Positions 51,278 through 62,212 of a stretch of 64,000 nucleotides of DNA are shown piece after piece. Numbering within the stretch: position 1 is the first letter of the stretch; every line of letters starts with the position of its first letter. Under the pieces are notes generated by a model. That model made no database searches. It was not told the DNA's origin and saw only the letters and a list, made by a program, of their open reading frames with translations. A program made the position numbers and the translations under genes. Source of the DNA: Chrysoperla carnea (lineage: Eukaryota > Arthropoda > Insecta > Neuroptera > Chrysopidae); contig NC_058337.1 in assembly GCF_905475395.1 (NCBI RefSeq), positions 138,701,172 through 138,765,171 on the forward strand, in the 5' to 3' direction.

Positions 51278-54200
51278 TAAATCCCAACTTGCTATCAAGA
51301 TCTATTTTGCACGTAAATATTCGTAGTTTGAGAGCCAATCATCTTCACTTAGAGGAATTTGTTGCGAATAAGTTCACTATTCAACCCAGTTTTGTCTGCT
51401 TAACGGAACACTGGCTAAATGAGGATGAATTGAGTTTTTATCAGATTAAGAATTATGCTCCCATATCATACTTTTGTAGACAGGATTTTAAGAATGGCGG
51501 GTGTTTAATTTTAACTTCGAACAACTTTGTTGGAAAAATAAAAGTAAAAGAGAATCTGAATAATTTAAGCATTGAAAAAGTTTTTGAATGCGCAGCTATC
51601 GAAGCTTCTATTGACGATAAGTCTAAAACGATTCTCAATTTAATTAAGAGAAACGAACTATGAAGGTGTCGCAGTGGAAGTCTTTTTGGATCGGTCGGAA
51701 TATGGCGCGTAATTTCAAATGGAAATCACTAAATTTATATTGGTTATGTGATGTTGGCTCTACTGTGAACGACTTAAGTGTCAACATGGATTTGAACAAA
51801 CGTAAGTAATCTCAATTAAATTTCAATATTCTGTTTATTCAATTTCTTTTTTTTTGTAAAATTTTTGTAAAACGTTTCTACTATTCACAATTACATTTCT
51901 TTCGGTTTTATCAAACGTATATTGCAAAACAATGGTAAATTTAGCATAAATTATTTGACATGTGAATGAGTAGATAACCTAGGTTTTTGTATTTAATAAA
52001 ATTAAAAGGAATTTAAAATTTGTTTTAGGACAACACAGCTTAATACTAATCTGACAGCGATGATTCCTGGTGAGATTCTGTTAAAAGTAAGGGTGCATAC
52101 AGAAATATTATTATATTATTTTTCTATTAATAGAAGGATATATACATATACACATTCGGTCAAGGGCCGTTTGCCGTTACAGTACGGGCGAGATGTATGG
52201 ATCTTCGAATCAATTAGATCGTCTTCACCACCACCTGGTGCCGCGAAATGGAGAGTGGCTGTCCCTTGTCGTTAATAGGCGGCTATTGGCCAGCACCAAT
52301 GTGACAAGGGGCCACTCGACGGCTTGATTAATGGATGCACCAGGAATCACCACACACGGTAATTAAAAAAAAACTTAACTAATATTATTTCCTAAATTTA
52401 AAATGTTTGTTAAAACCCCCAACCTTTTATTAACGTCACTTTCCCCATTTATTTTAGATTATGTCCTTTGGCCGGCAAATTAATTGATAAAGAGGAAAAG
52501 ATAAATACAACTTACATAGTCATTCATGAATGGAACCGGGGTCGAACAACCGGACGGCCAGGTGAGAAACGCAGCAGCACACAGCGGAATCACTGGGTGA
52601 TCCTTGAGGTATACCAGATTTTCTTCCATAATTTGTGTTGATCGAATCGGCCTGCATGCGGTGGTGTTGCCGCTGATGGGCGATGTTGAATTTCCAGACA
52701 ACAAAGGATGAAATAACCATGCGGTCGTCCACTCGAAACTTGTATCACCAGGACACTACACGTGAGTACCGGTCGTTGTGTTTTTTTTGTTTTATTGTTT
52801 CTGATTAATAAGTCGTGGTCGATCCATTAATTATAATTACGATGTTGGTCCGATTTTTTTTTATGTTTAATAATCGTTGTTGATTTATTAATTTTTTAAA
52901 TACGATGTCGTTCCAATTTGATTTATGTTCGATTCTATTTTATTTTTATATTTCACCACGAGATGAATATAATTCCGAGCTCTTCACTTGCTCGATGCAA
53001 AGGTTAAAGTATCTTGTTTTTTCATCAAGAAAACCATCAGGTCACTTGTTGACTCGTTGTTTTTGTTTTTTTATAGTGCCTGGTGCCGCCGTGATCCAAT
53101 CACGACCTTTCGCGCCGTGTTTACCGCCTGCGATGCTGCGTGCGATTCTCTGTTTGTGCGTCGTGTGCCTGGCCACCCGGGTATCCACTTTCGGCCATTT
53201 TTTTATTTTTATGATTTGTAATGAAAAGAAATTGTATTTTAATTTTAAATAAATTTTAAATATTTTACTGACATTTTGTTTTTTGTTTTTTTTTGTAAAT
53301 TTTTTGTAAATTTTTTTTTTTCCTTTTTTTTTTTGTTCGGTGGGTATAATGTAGCCTAAGCCGAACTCCTTGTGTGAAACCAAATATGAGTATCGTCTCA
53401 TCCACCCCCACTGGCTAAAATGCTACGGCATTTCCTCTACTCTTTCATTATAGGGCTTAACGCTTCAATGTGGGCTTTATATCGCGTACGAGTTGTCTAC
53501 GCACTCGAGCTCACATGAGATTGGTGACGTGGTAAAGGGACATTATTATGTTTCTGATGGCTTTGGGGACGGAAATTCGTCTTAGGCGATGTTTCCCCAC
53601 GAGTTTCACCAGGAGGTCAGATTTGAGGGCATATCCTGTGACATCTTCCCCAGATTCAATTCTGGAGAGGATGAGTCTATGCTCTTCATCTTCCTCCTGA
53701 TGTTTTCGCAGAGAGGCACGGCTTTGGGGACGGAAATTTTCTTAGGCGATGCTTCCCCACGAGTTCCACCAGGACGTCAGATTTGAGGGCATAACCTATG
53801 ACATCCTCTCCAGATTCAATTCTGGAGAGGATGAGTCCATGCTTTTCATCTTCTTCCTGATGTTTTCGCAGAGAGGCAAGGCTTTGGGGCACTTCGTCCA
53901 AAGGTGAATTTTAGCGTCATCAGAAGGTGATAGGGTTTCTAAAGGTTTTTTTGTGTTTTTGGAGGTTTTGTAATGACCCTGAGCGTGGGGCGATTGGAGA
54001 ATATTTCGGCTTAGACTACATAACCACTCACCCATATTTATTAATTGGTTCTCCATGGCCTGAAGACGGTGTTGTTTGTCAGCATGTCAGCACTAAGTTC
54101 GGTTTGGGTTCTTATAGGGTTAAACACACGTGATGGAGGAGATTGATGTGTCGAAGTTGGTGGGGCTGTTGACGTTGAGGATGTGGTGGCTGTTGTGGAT

Positions 54201-57200
54201 GTCGATGTTGAAGGCGCCGTCGTGAAATCGAGCCATGGAAGTTGGTTGACTACTGTAGTTGGCGGCGGTGCGACGGGTACTGACATTGTTGTTGGCGGCG
54301 TTGTGAAGCCCGGAGAAGTCACCTCGGGTTGTGGATTACAGCTGGTGGTGGGTGTGAATATGCGTCCGCTCCTGGTGCCCGGCATGTTAGACTCCACGAT
54401 TGTTCAACGATTATATGTAAGTGTTATAGAAAACAGAAAAAGATTTGTAGAAATAAGCTTAATTAAAGTTAACAAAAAATATTGAAAAAAATTAAATTTA
54501 TAGGATTATACGATTAATAGTTGTTTATTTTCAAGTTGTCTTAGATAACGCCGATTGAAAATTACGCCATTTACCAAACGCTCTGTTACCATAAAACGAT
54601 TCTCAATTTAATTAAGAGAAACGAACTATGAAGGTGTCGCAGTGGAAGTCTTTTTGGATCGGTCGGAATATGGCGCGTAATTTCAAATGGAAATCACTAA
54701 ATTTATATTGGTTATGTGATGTTGGCTCTACTGTGAACGACTTAAGTGTCAACATGGATTTGAACAAACGTAAGTAATCTCAATTAAATTTCAATATTCT
54801 GTTTATTCAATTTCTTTTTTTTTGTAAAATTTTTGTAAAACGTTTCTACTATTCACAATTACATTTCTTTCGGTTTTATCAAACGTATATTGCAAAACAA
54901 TGGTAAATTTAGCATAAATTATTTGACATGTGAATGAGTAGATACATAACCTAGGTTTTTGTATTTAATAAAATTAAAAGGAATTTAAAATTTGTTTTAG
55001 GACAACACAGCTTAATACTAATCTGACAGCGATGATTCCTGGTGAGATTCTGTTAAAAGTAAGGGTGCATACAGAAATATTATTATATTATTTTTCTATT
55101 AATAGAAGGATATATACATATACACATTCGGTCAAGGGCCGTTTGCCGTTACAGTACGGGCGAGATGTATGGATCTTCGAATCAATTAGATCGTCTTCAC
55201 CACCACCTGGTGCCGCGAAATGGAGAGTGGCTGTCCCTTGTCGTTAATAGGCGGCTATTGGCCAGCACCAATGTGACAAGGGGCCACTCGACGGCTTGAT
55301 TAATGGATGCACCAGGAATCACCACACACGGTAATAAAAAAAAAACTTAACTAATATTATTTCCTAAATTTAAAATGTTTGTTAAAACCCCCAACCTTTT
55401 ATTAACGTCACTTTCCCCATTTATTTTAGATTATGTCCTTTGGCCGGCAAATTAATTGATAAAGAGGAAAAGATAAATACAACTTACATAGTCATTCATG
55501 AATGGAACCGGGGTCGAACAACCGGACGGCCAGGTGAGAAACGCAGCAGCACACAGCGGAATCACTGGGTGATCCTTGAGGTATACCAGATTTTCTTCCA
55601 TAATTTGTGTTGATCGAATCGGCCTGCATGCGGTGGTGTTGCCGCTGATGGGCGATGTTGAATTTCCAGACAACAAAGGATGAAATAACCATGCGGTCGT
55701 CCACTCGAAACTTGTATCACCAGGACACTACACGTGAGTACCGGTCGTTGTGTTTTTTTTGTTTTATTGTTTCTGATTAATAAGTCGTGGTCGATCCATT
55801 AATTATAATTACGATGTTGGTCCGATTTTTTTTTATGTTTAATAATCGTTGTTGATTTATTAATTTTTTAAATACGATGTCGTTCCAATTTGATTTATGT
55901 TCGATTCTATTTTATTTTTATATTTCACCACGAGATGAATATAATTCCGAGCTCTTCACTTGCTCGATGCAAAGGTTAAAGTATCTTGTTTTTTCATCAA
56001 GAAAACCATCAGGTCACTTGTTGACTCGTTGTTTTTGTTTTTTTATAGTGCCTGGTGCCGCCGTGATCCAATCACGACCTTTCGCGCCGTGTTTACCGCC
56101 TGCGATGCTGCGTGCGATTCTCTGTTTGTGCGTCGTGTGCCTGGCCACCCGGGTATCCACTTTCGGCCATTTTTTTATTTTTATGATTTGTAATGAAAAG
56201 AAATTGTATTTTAATTTTAAATAAATTTTAAATATTTTACTGACATTTTGTTTTTTGTTTTTTTTTGTAAATTTTTTGTAAATTTTTTTTTTTTCCTTTT
56301 TTTTTTTGTTCGGTGGGTATAATGTAGCCTAAGCCGAACTCCTTGTGTGAAACCAAATATGAGTATCGTCTCAAGTCAATTGTACTAGTTTGTATTTATA
56401 GACCACCTAGTGGTAATATTGAAACGTTTTTTAGTAGATTGGAACAATGTCTTATTATTATTAAAAGTGAAAAAAAACACTTTGTGGTTTGTGGTGATTT
56501 TAATATAAATCAATTAGATAAGCAGGATGAGAAGGTTAAGACATTAGTTAATTTGTTAACAACCTTTGACAGTAAATTGGCTATTACTGATAAGCCAACA
56601 AGAATTACTACAAGCTCTTCCAGCTTGTTAGATAATTTTTTCGTTAATTTACCAAACTTCTATGCTTATGTGGAAGATTGCGCATTTTCCGACCATGACG
56701 CCATTGTTCTGCAATTTAGTGCTTTGAAACCACAATCTAAGAAATGTAAAATAATTCAAAAGCGTCATATAACTCAGGAAAATCTTGTTAAACTAAACCG
56801 GCATTTGGAAACGGAAAAATGGGAGCTAGTCTTTGAGAGTAACGATATTAATAATAAATTTAATAGTTTTTTAAATACCTTCGTGTACTACTATGATTTG
56901 ACATGTCCTTCCTCAAATGTTAGAATTTTTAATTATTCCAGACCTGAATGGATCACCCCTGGTATCATAAAATCGTCCCAAAACTTGAAAGTACTCAATA
57001 TTCGGAAAAAAACGGCAAAAAATAAAAATTTCTTAAATTATGTCAAAAAGTACAAAAAAATATACAAGAAAGTTATTACAATGGCCAAGAAAATTTCCTT
57101 GATAAAAAAATTAAAAAACACGAATAACAATCCCAAAGTTGTATGGAACATTATAAAAAATGAAACTTTAAACATATCTAGGGGCATTAAACACATAAGT

Positions 57201-58883
57201 ATAAATAATATTGAAATATGCGACCCTATGTCCATGGTCGACACTTTAAATGAGTGTTTTATTAATTTGGGCTCTGCTATTGGTCAGGATAATAACGCCA
57301 AAAACATAATTGAAATAAAAAATTTTGAAAAAACTATTTTTATTGATGAAATCGATTCCCGTGACATAGAACAAATTATTGGAAATATGAAATCCAAAGA
57401 CTCCATGGACTACTTAGGCATTTCCAGTAATGTTTTAAAATCGGTTTCAAAAACCTTATTGGCTCCTCTAGTCGAAATTGTTAATTGTATGCTAAGGGAG
57501 GGAATCTTTCCTGATCGTGGCAAATTAGCACGAATAGTACCCCTTCAAAAGAAACCCAATAATATGGATGTCAGTAATTTTCGTCCGATATCATGTTTAC
57601 CTATCTTCAGCAAAGTTCAAGAGAGAGTTATATTTAATAAAATTTCAAATTTTCTAACTCGGTTCAACATATTGACACCCGATCAATTTGGATATCGAGA
57701 GAATACAGGAACTACAAATGCAATTTTTGCCGTCACGGATCATATTCTCACGAAAATTAATGAAGGTTTTAAAGTAGCCTCTTTATTTTTTGATTTTTCT
57801 AAAGCCTTCGATCGCGTGAATCATAATTTACTCCTCTCCAAAATTTATGCATATGGTATTCGTGGCCAATGTTATAAACTTATAGAGTCATATTTATCTA
57901 ATAGAGCTCAATTTGTTGAATTAAACATAGACGGAAATACTTTCAAGTCAAGTTGGGGAGCAATCAGGTCTGGGGTCCCACAAGGGTCTATTCTTGGGTC
58001 ATTGCTGTTTCTCATATTTATTAATGACTTGCCAAATTCATTTAGTAAATTATTTTGTAAAGTTGCACTCTTTGCCGATGATACGACCATCGTCGTTTCA
58101 CATAAAGATACCGATGAGCTTATGAAAGTCATTAACAATGTACAGGAATTAATGGACAGCTGGTGCCATGAAAACGATTTGCTTCTAAATCGTAACAAAA
58201 CAGCAATTGTGTGTTTTGGTGGTGGAGTCGCCTTTACGCATAATCTGTTTGTAAGTAAAACGACATTTCTAGGAGTTGAAATAGATTCAGGAATGAATTG
58301 GAAATCTCATATTGACACCTTATGTGTAAAATTGAGCAGAGTGTGCTTTCAATTAAGAGCGTTAAGATCAAGAGTTGACCAAAAGACACTACTGTCAGTT
58401 TACTATGCAAATTTTGCTTCAATTATGACATATGGCATAGTAATATGGGGTGCTTCAGTAAATGCCTCAAAAATATTTAAAATACAGAAAAGAGCAATTA
58501 GAATTATTTTTAACTTAAAAAGAACTGAAAGTTGTAAAATATTCTTTCTGAACAACAGAATACTGACATTTCACTCTCATTATATTTTTGAAATCTACAA
58601 ATTTTTTATCCAAAATAAAAATGTGTTCGAAATTAATATAAATCAGGGCAATCGTTATATGATTCGAAATCCATCTGAATATGTTAATCCCAGGTGTAAA
58701 TATTCATTTTTTAAAAAAAATACGAGGTATCTTGCAATTCTTTTTTATGGTAAAATCAGTAAAGGGTCAACCGTTAATGACATTATGAGAGATAATAGAA
58801 TGGCTCCGATCAATGCAGTTCGTAGGTACCCGCAACAGCAGTGTTTCTATTCATTGGAGGAAGGACTAAAAAGTAATTTTTAA
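51260..58883 (+). CDS. LINE ORF2: apurinic-type endonuclease and reverse transcriptase, interrupted by an LTR element
   Basis: The first part (51260-51620) gives the endonuclease start ILHVNIRSLRANHLHLEEF … LTEHWLNEDEL … GGCLILTSN … ECAAIEASIDDK. The second (56376-58883) continues SIVLVCIYRPPSGNIETF, VVCGDFNINQLD and FSDHDAIVLQF (catalytic D, N, SDH), then the RT: LARIVPLQKKPNNMDVSNFRPIS, SLFFDFSKAFDRVNH, GVPQGSILGSLLFLIFINDLP, LFADDTTIV. The frame is the same on both sides of the 4.75 kb insert. No ATG opens the frame; it overlaps the ORF1 end, suggesting reinitiation or frameshifting. Confidence 0.9.
51624..53400 (-). repeat. LTR (3' LTR in element orientation)
   Basis: 1777 bp, near-identical to 54592-56373. 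It contains intron-like GT…AG stretches and several short frames that also occur in its twin; I take none of these as genes. Confidence 0.8.
53401..54591 (-). other. interior of the LTR element
   Basis: It contains about two tandem units of roughly 160 bp (from about 53558 and 53720, sharing GATTCAATTCTGGAGAGGAT) and, on the minus strand, a short proline/threonine/serine-rich frame (54041-54397). No reverse transcriptase, integrase or capsid signature is seen. Confidence 0.6.
54592..56373 (-). repeat. LTR (5' LTR in element orientation)
   Basis: 1782 bp; differs from the other LTR only by a few short length changes, so the pair diverged little since insertion. Confidence 0.8.
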
Positions 58884-59583
58884 ACTTAATATATGTATTA
58901 AGTAATTGTATTTATAATTTTTAATTTCTGACACTTTCCGTGTTGATCTTAATCACCGGAATTCGATAATTTTATATTAATTAATTAATTAATTTATTTA
59001 TTTTTTAATTAAATGACATTTACCGTGGAAATTTTTTATACACCGGTAATCAATTTTTTTTTTCTTTTTTATTATATAACATGTACCGTGGAAATTTTTA
59101 TACACCGGTATCAATATTTTTTTAATTAAATGACATTTACCGTGGAAATTTTTTATACACCGGTAATCAATTTTTTTTCTTTTTTATTATATAACATGTA
59201 CCGTGGAAATTTTTATACACCGGTATCAATATTTATTTATTTTTTATAATATTTGACACTTTCCGGTAGATTTTTTTTTATCACCGGAAAAAGAAATTTA
59301 ATTAATATATTATTTTTTGTTTTTAGGTAAACAAATTTCATATTTATTTATTTTAGACATTCTTACTTTTTAAGGATGTCAACTATCCTACTCGTGAGTT
59401 TTTGATGGTTTTCCACGATGTTTAAGGTGAATACCGGGATAGTCTACGAAAAGTCGGCCATCACCGCATTATCTTTTAATATTATTATTATAATTATAAA
59501 TTTTTTTTTTTTTTTTGACGAATTCTATGTATACATTGTATATCGAAAGAACGAATAAAATATTATTATTATTATTATTATTA
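58884..59583 (+). other. LINE 3' UTR with tandem hairpin repeats and (ATT)n end
   Basis: A unit of about 107 bp containing TTTACCGTGGAAATTTTTTA then TACACCGGTA is repeated about twice (59011-59225), with diverged relatives before and after (GACACTTTCCG…CACCGG). A poly-T tract, GACGAATTCTATGTATAC and (ATT)n close the element. Confidence 0.75.
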
Positions 59584-59589
59584 TTTCAG

Positions 59590-59640
59590 GCGATGAGCAA
59601 AACCCTTTAAAGTTTCTCAAGTGTTACTATTTGTTTAGCT
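59590..59640 (-). pseudogene. IS6 transposase N-terminal part, right of the LINE
   Basis: The minus strand reads NFKGFCSSPEII, the start of the IS6 transposase; the stop-bearing segment out to 59686 is the IS end. It continues left of the LINE at 49491. Confidence 0.7.
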
Positions 59641-59686
59641 CCATATAACACATATCATCATACTTTGCAATAGATGCAACAGAACC

Positions 59687-59861
59687 TTTAAAATTGCCAA
59701 CATAATACGTATCCTGACACCCTAAGTAACCTGGATGCTGCGTATCTATTTCACCATATGCTTCTTTTTCATTACGTCGTTTCTCTAGTACTTGCAACTG
59801 AGTTTCAGTAAGAACAATACCATCTTGAGCCATTTTTGCTTCTAATGCTTTAAGTCTTTTA
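59687..59861 (-). pseudogene. IS481-type integrase-like transposase fragment
   Basis: TINKRLKALEAKMAQDGIVLTETQLQVLEKRRNEKEAYGEIDTQHPGYLGCQDTYYVGNFKG: the start of the integrase core (H PG.L…D) of IS481-like transposases. It is cut by IS6 on one side and an IS200 end on the other. Confidence 0.65.
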
Positions 59862-59944
59862 TTGATAGTCCCTTTGGAGGTACAAACCTCCATCTTCCAG
59901 ATGGAGAAGCTTTAGCTTGCCATGTGCACCATGATGCGTTAGCA
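59862..59944 (+). mobile_element. IS200-like element (type 2), 5' end remnant
   Basis: The left end TTGATAGTCCCTTTGGAGG through TGATGCGTTAGCA, stopping before tnpA; an IS630 fragment follows directly. Confidence 0.8.
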
Positions 59945-60190
59945 AGTAAATTATTTAATGTAAGTCGTGATACTATATATCAATGGAAAAAATTAAAGGA
60001 TAAGCAAGGTACTTTAGAGGCAGCGACTGGTTATCAGAGAGGTCATAGTCATAAGATCAAAGATTCAGAATCTTTTAAAGAATTTTTCAAAGCTAATATG
60101 AATAAAACATCAAAGGATTTAGCAAAGCAATGGGGCAATATTTCATCTGTAACTATTTTAAGACAAATCAGAAAGCTTGGTTATAGCTAT
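59945..60190 (+). mobile_element. IS630 (type B) internal fragment
   Basis: Encodes SKLFNVSRDTIYQWKKLKDKQG…QIRKLGYSY only; both ends of the element are missing. Bracketed by type 2 and type 1 IS200 sequence, which creates a chimeric open frame. Confidence 0.85.
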
Positions 60191-60773
60191 CAATTACTAC
60201 CGTCTAAAGCCGGTAGTTTGGTTTACGCTTGCAAAGCAGATTAAAAGCGTAAACGCTAAAACTCTGATATTCTAAAATCATCTTTTTTATGACATTCTTC
60301 TTGTTGCTCTATATACTTCTGTACTGCTTCTGAATTCACATTACCAACTGTAACAACAAAATACCCTCTAGCCCAAAGATGTTGACCCCAATATCGCTTA
60401 CGAAGTAGTTCAAATTCCTGTAGCAATTTACGACTACTCTTTCCTTTAATATATTGTAACACCTTAGATATTGAGATACTCGGTGGAACTGATACTAATA
60501 TATGAACATGATCAGGACTTATGCTGCCTCTAATTATATCTATGTAATTAGCTGCACATATTTCCTGAATTACTTCCCTTGCTGTACTTGCTATTTGCCC
60601 AGTTAAAACTCTATACCTGTACTTTGTACAAAACACTATATGATACTTTAAATCATACAGGCTATGAGACCCTCTCCTATATTCCATCTCTTCCTCTAGT
60701 AACCTATTAGATAGATTATACTAAAGTGTTCGCCTAAAGGCGAGGGTGTTAACCCTATCCCACTTAACTACAT
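60191..60773 (-). mobile_element. IS200-like element (type 1), intact
   Basis: 583 bp, both hairpin ends; inserted between an IS630 fragment and an IS4-type fragment. Confidence 0.88.
60256..60687 (-). CDS. tnpA: TnpA Y1 transposase (type 1)
   Basis: 143 residues with a few substitutions (QIASTAREV, IIRGSIS). HUH motif HVHILV and the KYIEQQ helix are present. Confidence 0.88.
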   Translation of the reverse strand: MEYRRGSHSLYDLKYHIVFCTKYRYRVLTGQIASTAREVIQEICAANYIDIIRGSISPDHVHILVSVPPSISISKVLQYIKGKSSRKLLQEFELLRKRYWGQHLWARGYFVVTVGNVNSEAVQKYIEQQEECHKKDDFRISEF

Positions 60774-61171
60774 AAAAGGCATTAATTTACTATCGTGTTT
60801 GATTCGTTATGGAGATATCAGTTTTCCTGTAAGTTATGAAGTTATAAAAAAGGAGATAAAATTTTGTGATATAGAGACTAAAAAAGAAAAACGTAAATCC
60901 AGCGTTAATAAAAATGAGTTATTTCGTAAGCTAGTTAAACAAGCCATAAATAATGACATAAAATTTGCTTACGTGCTTGCTGATAATTGGTTTTCATCCA
61001 AAGAAACAGTAAAATTTATACACTATGATTTAAGCAAATATTTTATTTTTGGTATTAAGTCCAATAGGACAATAGCTTTTTCGGAAGATGCTAAACTACA
61101 AGGATATTTTAAACGAATTGAATCATTAGATATGCAAGATAATACTACTTTAACAGTTTGGCTCAAAGAGG
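60774..61171 (+). pseudogene. IS4-type DDE transposase, internal fragment
   Basis: RYGDISFPVSYEVIKKEIKFCD…VLADNWFSSKETVKFIHYDLSKYFIFGIKSNRTIAFSEDAKLQGYFKRI: the D(N/S)WF.S…IK.NR pattern of the second catalytic region in IS4/IS701-like transposases. Both ends are cut off by IS200 elements. Confidence 0.7.
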
Positions 61172-61772
61172 TTGATAGTCCCTTTGGAGGTACAAACCTC
61201 CATCTTCCAGATGGAGAAGCTTTAGCTTGCCATGTGCACGATGATGCGTTAGCATCATAAGCACTATGACACATTACAGCAGGAAATCACATACAGTTTA
61301 CTATCATCGCTATCACATAGTGTGGATTACAAAGTATCGATATAAGGTATTAACTTACGATATAAAAAAGAGGGTTCGAGAAATTATTGCACAGGTAGCA
61401 ACAGAATTAGGTATTAAAATAGAAAATGGAGTAGTATCAAGCGATCATATACACATTTTTGCTAATATTCCACCTCATATAAAAATCTGTGAATTTGTAC
61501 AAAAAGCGAAAGTCAGATCTTCAAAGAAGATGCAAGAGGAATTTCCAATATTAAAACAAAAATACTTGGGTAGACATTTGTGGGCACGGGGTTACTTTAG
61601 TGCTACTAGTGGTAATGTGACTGATGATATAATTAATGAATATATTAATAAGCATACTGATGCACATGAATCAGACATGATTTCTAACATAAGACTCGAA
61701 TAAGCTTTAGCTTGATATGCGACTTCTAGTCGCTATAATCAAACTTTTATCTCTCAGATGAAAGTGGTTGAT
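61172..61772 (+). mobile_element. IS200-like element (type 2), intact
   Basis: 601 bp, TTGATAGTCCC to GTGGTTGAT; inserted after KEV of the IS4-type fragment. Confidence 0.88.
61266..61703 (+). CDS. tnpA: TnpA Y1 transposase (type 2), intact
   Basis: 145 residues, HUH motif SSDHIHIFANIPP, LGRHLWARGYFSAT, helix NEYINKHTDAHE. It is the consensus copy of the type 2 family here. Confidence 0.9.
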   Translation: MTHYSRKSHTVYYHRYHIVWITKYRYKVLTYDIKKRVREIIAQVATELGIKIENGVVSSDHIHIFANIPPHIKICEFVQKAKVRSSKKMQEEFPILKQKYLGRHLWARGYFSATSGNVTDDIINEYINKHTDAHESDMISNIRLE

Positions 61773-61999
61773 ATGCTGATTACAGGTTTAGGCAGTATGC
61801 TTGAAGTAACGTCTAAGAATTTTGTTATAGAACAAGACTTTTCTATAAGAGGATGCAGACTCGTAGGATCATCAATAAACCCTTCTCTATAATATTTTAT
61901 GTCCGAGTATATGTTAGAATTGCATTTAAATATTCTGTCTTTAATTTTTTGAGGAGAAGCAAATGTTCTATTTAATAAAATAAGGAAAAAGTTATTCAT
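61773..61999 (-). pseudogene. unrecognised gene, 3' end cut by IS200
   Basis: The start at 61999 reads MNNFFLILLNRTFASPQKIKDRIFKCNSNIYSDIKYYREGFIDDPTSLHPLIEKSCSITKFLDVTS, then the IS200 end. No family recognised. The 62000-62212 gap shows no gene. Confidence 0.4.
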
Positions 62000-62212
62000 T
62001 GTATCAAATTTTAATTAAAATTAAAAAATATTGTATTAGATTAATATCATCATGCTGTAGAAGTAAAAATACAGTCTTTATAGTCAAGACTCATTTTAGA
62101 TTTTTTTAAGCAATCCATCTTGACTCCTACAATTTATACAAGTTCTAGGACAGAAGCATCTATAGCGTAAGTTCTATCTCCTTTTTATGGGTAACAGCGG
62201 TATCCACCTTTT

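Larger units (their letters stand above)
51624..56373 (-). mobile_element. non-autonomous LTR retrotransposon (fossil) inside the LINE
   Basis: Two nearly identical direct repeats of about 1.78 kb bracket a 1.19 kb interior. On the minus strand each repeat starts TGAGACG and ends CGTTTTA; TGGTAACAGAGCG follows the first as a candidate primer-binding site, and AGTGGGGGTGGA precedes the second as a purine tract. AGTC is duplicated at 51620-51623 and 56374-56377. The interior has no pol-like region, so it looks non-autonomous (LARD/TRIM-like). Family undetermined; the 4-bp duplication suits Gypsy or BEL. The few differences between the LTRs indicate a recent insertion. Confidence 0.8.
49492..59583 (+). 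mobile_element. full-length CR1/Jockey-group LINE (eukaryotic non-LTR retrotransposon)
   Basis: 5' UTR of about 360 bp (49492-49852), ORF1, ORF2 (endonuclease plus reverse transcriptase), 3' UTR, and a terminal (ATT)n repeat (59562-59583) typical of CR1-like LINEs. It carries an inserted LTR element (51624-56373); without that it is about 5.3 kb. Codon use and gene content are animal, not rickettsial. It is inserted in an IS6 transposase gene at AACATTAT/ATTTCAGG. Both frames are otherwise open, so it is young. I cannot settle the exact clade without a tree. Confidence 0.9.
48767..59686 (-). mobile_element. IS6-family element split by a eukaryotic LINE
   Basis: The left end GGCTCTGTCGCATCTAT and right end (complement) GGTTCTGTTGCATCTAT are the IS6-type terminal repeats. 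The minus-strand transposase begins right of the LINE (59640-59590: NFKGFCSSPEII) and resumes left of it (49491 down: MLFVYMKCRISLSYRELEEM). The two halves fit one gene, so the LINE inserted into an existing IS6 copy. Confidence 0.85.

Noticed and set aside
52060-56224. Short frames of 70-115 codons in the repeats
   Set aside because: They occur identically in both LTRs, have no recognisable domain and overlap one another on both strands.
51624-56373. Segmental duplication of host DNA
   Set aside because: The two repeats have TG…TA ends, a primer-site and purine-tract arrangement and an AGTC duplication of the LINE sequence, which fits an LTR element better.
58925-59290. CRISPR-like array
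   Set aside because: The repeat is a few degenerate AT-rich units in a LINE 3' UTR, without uniform spacers or cas genes.
48767-59686. Simple assembly chimera between insect and Rickettsia contigs
   Set aside because: Both halves of the same IS6 gene, and separately both halves of addA, are preserved across the eukaryotic inserts. I kept it as an alternative needing read checks but judged it less likely.
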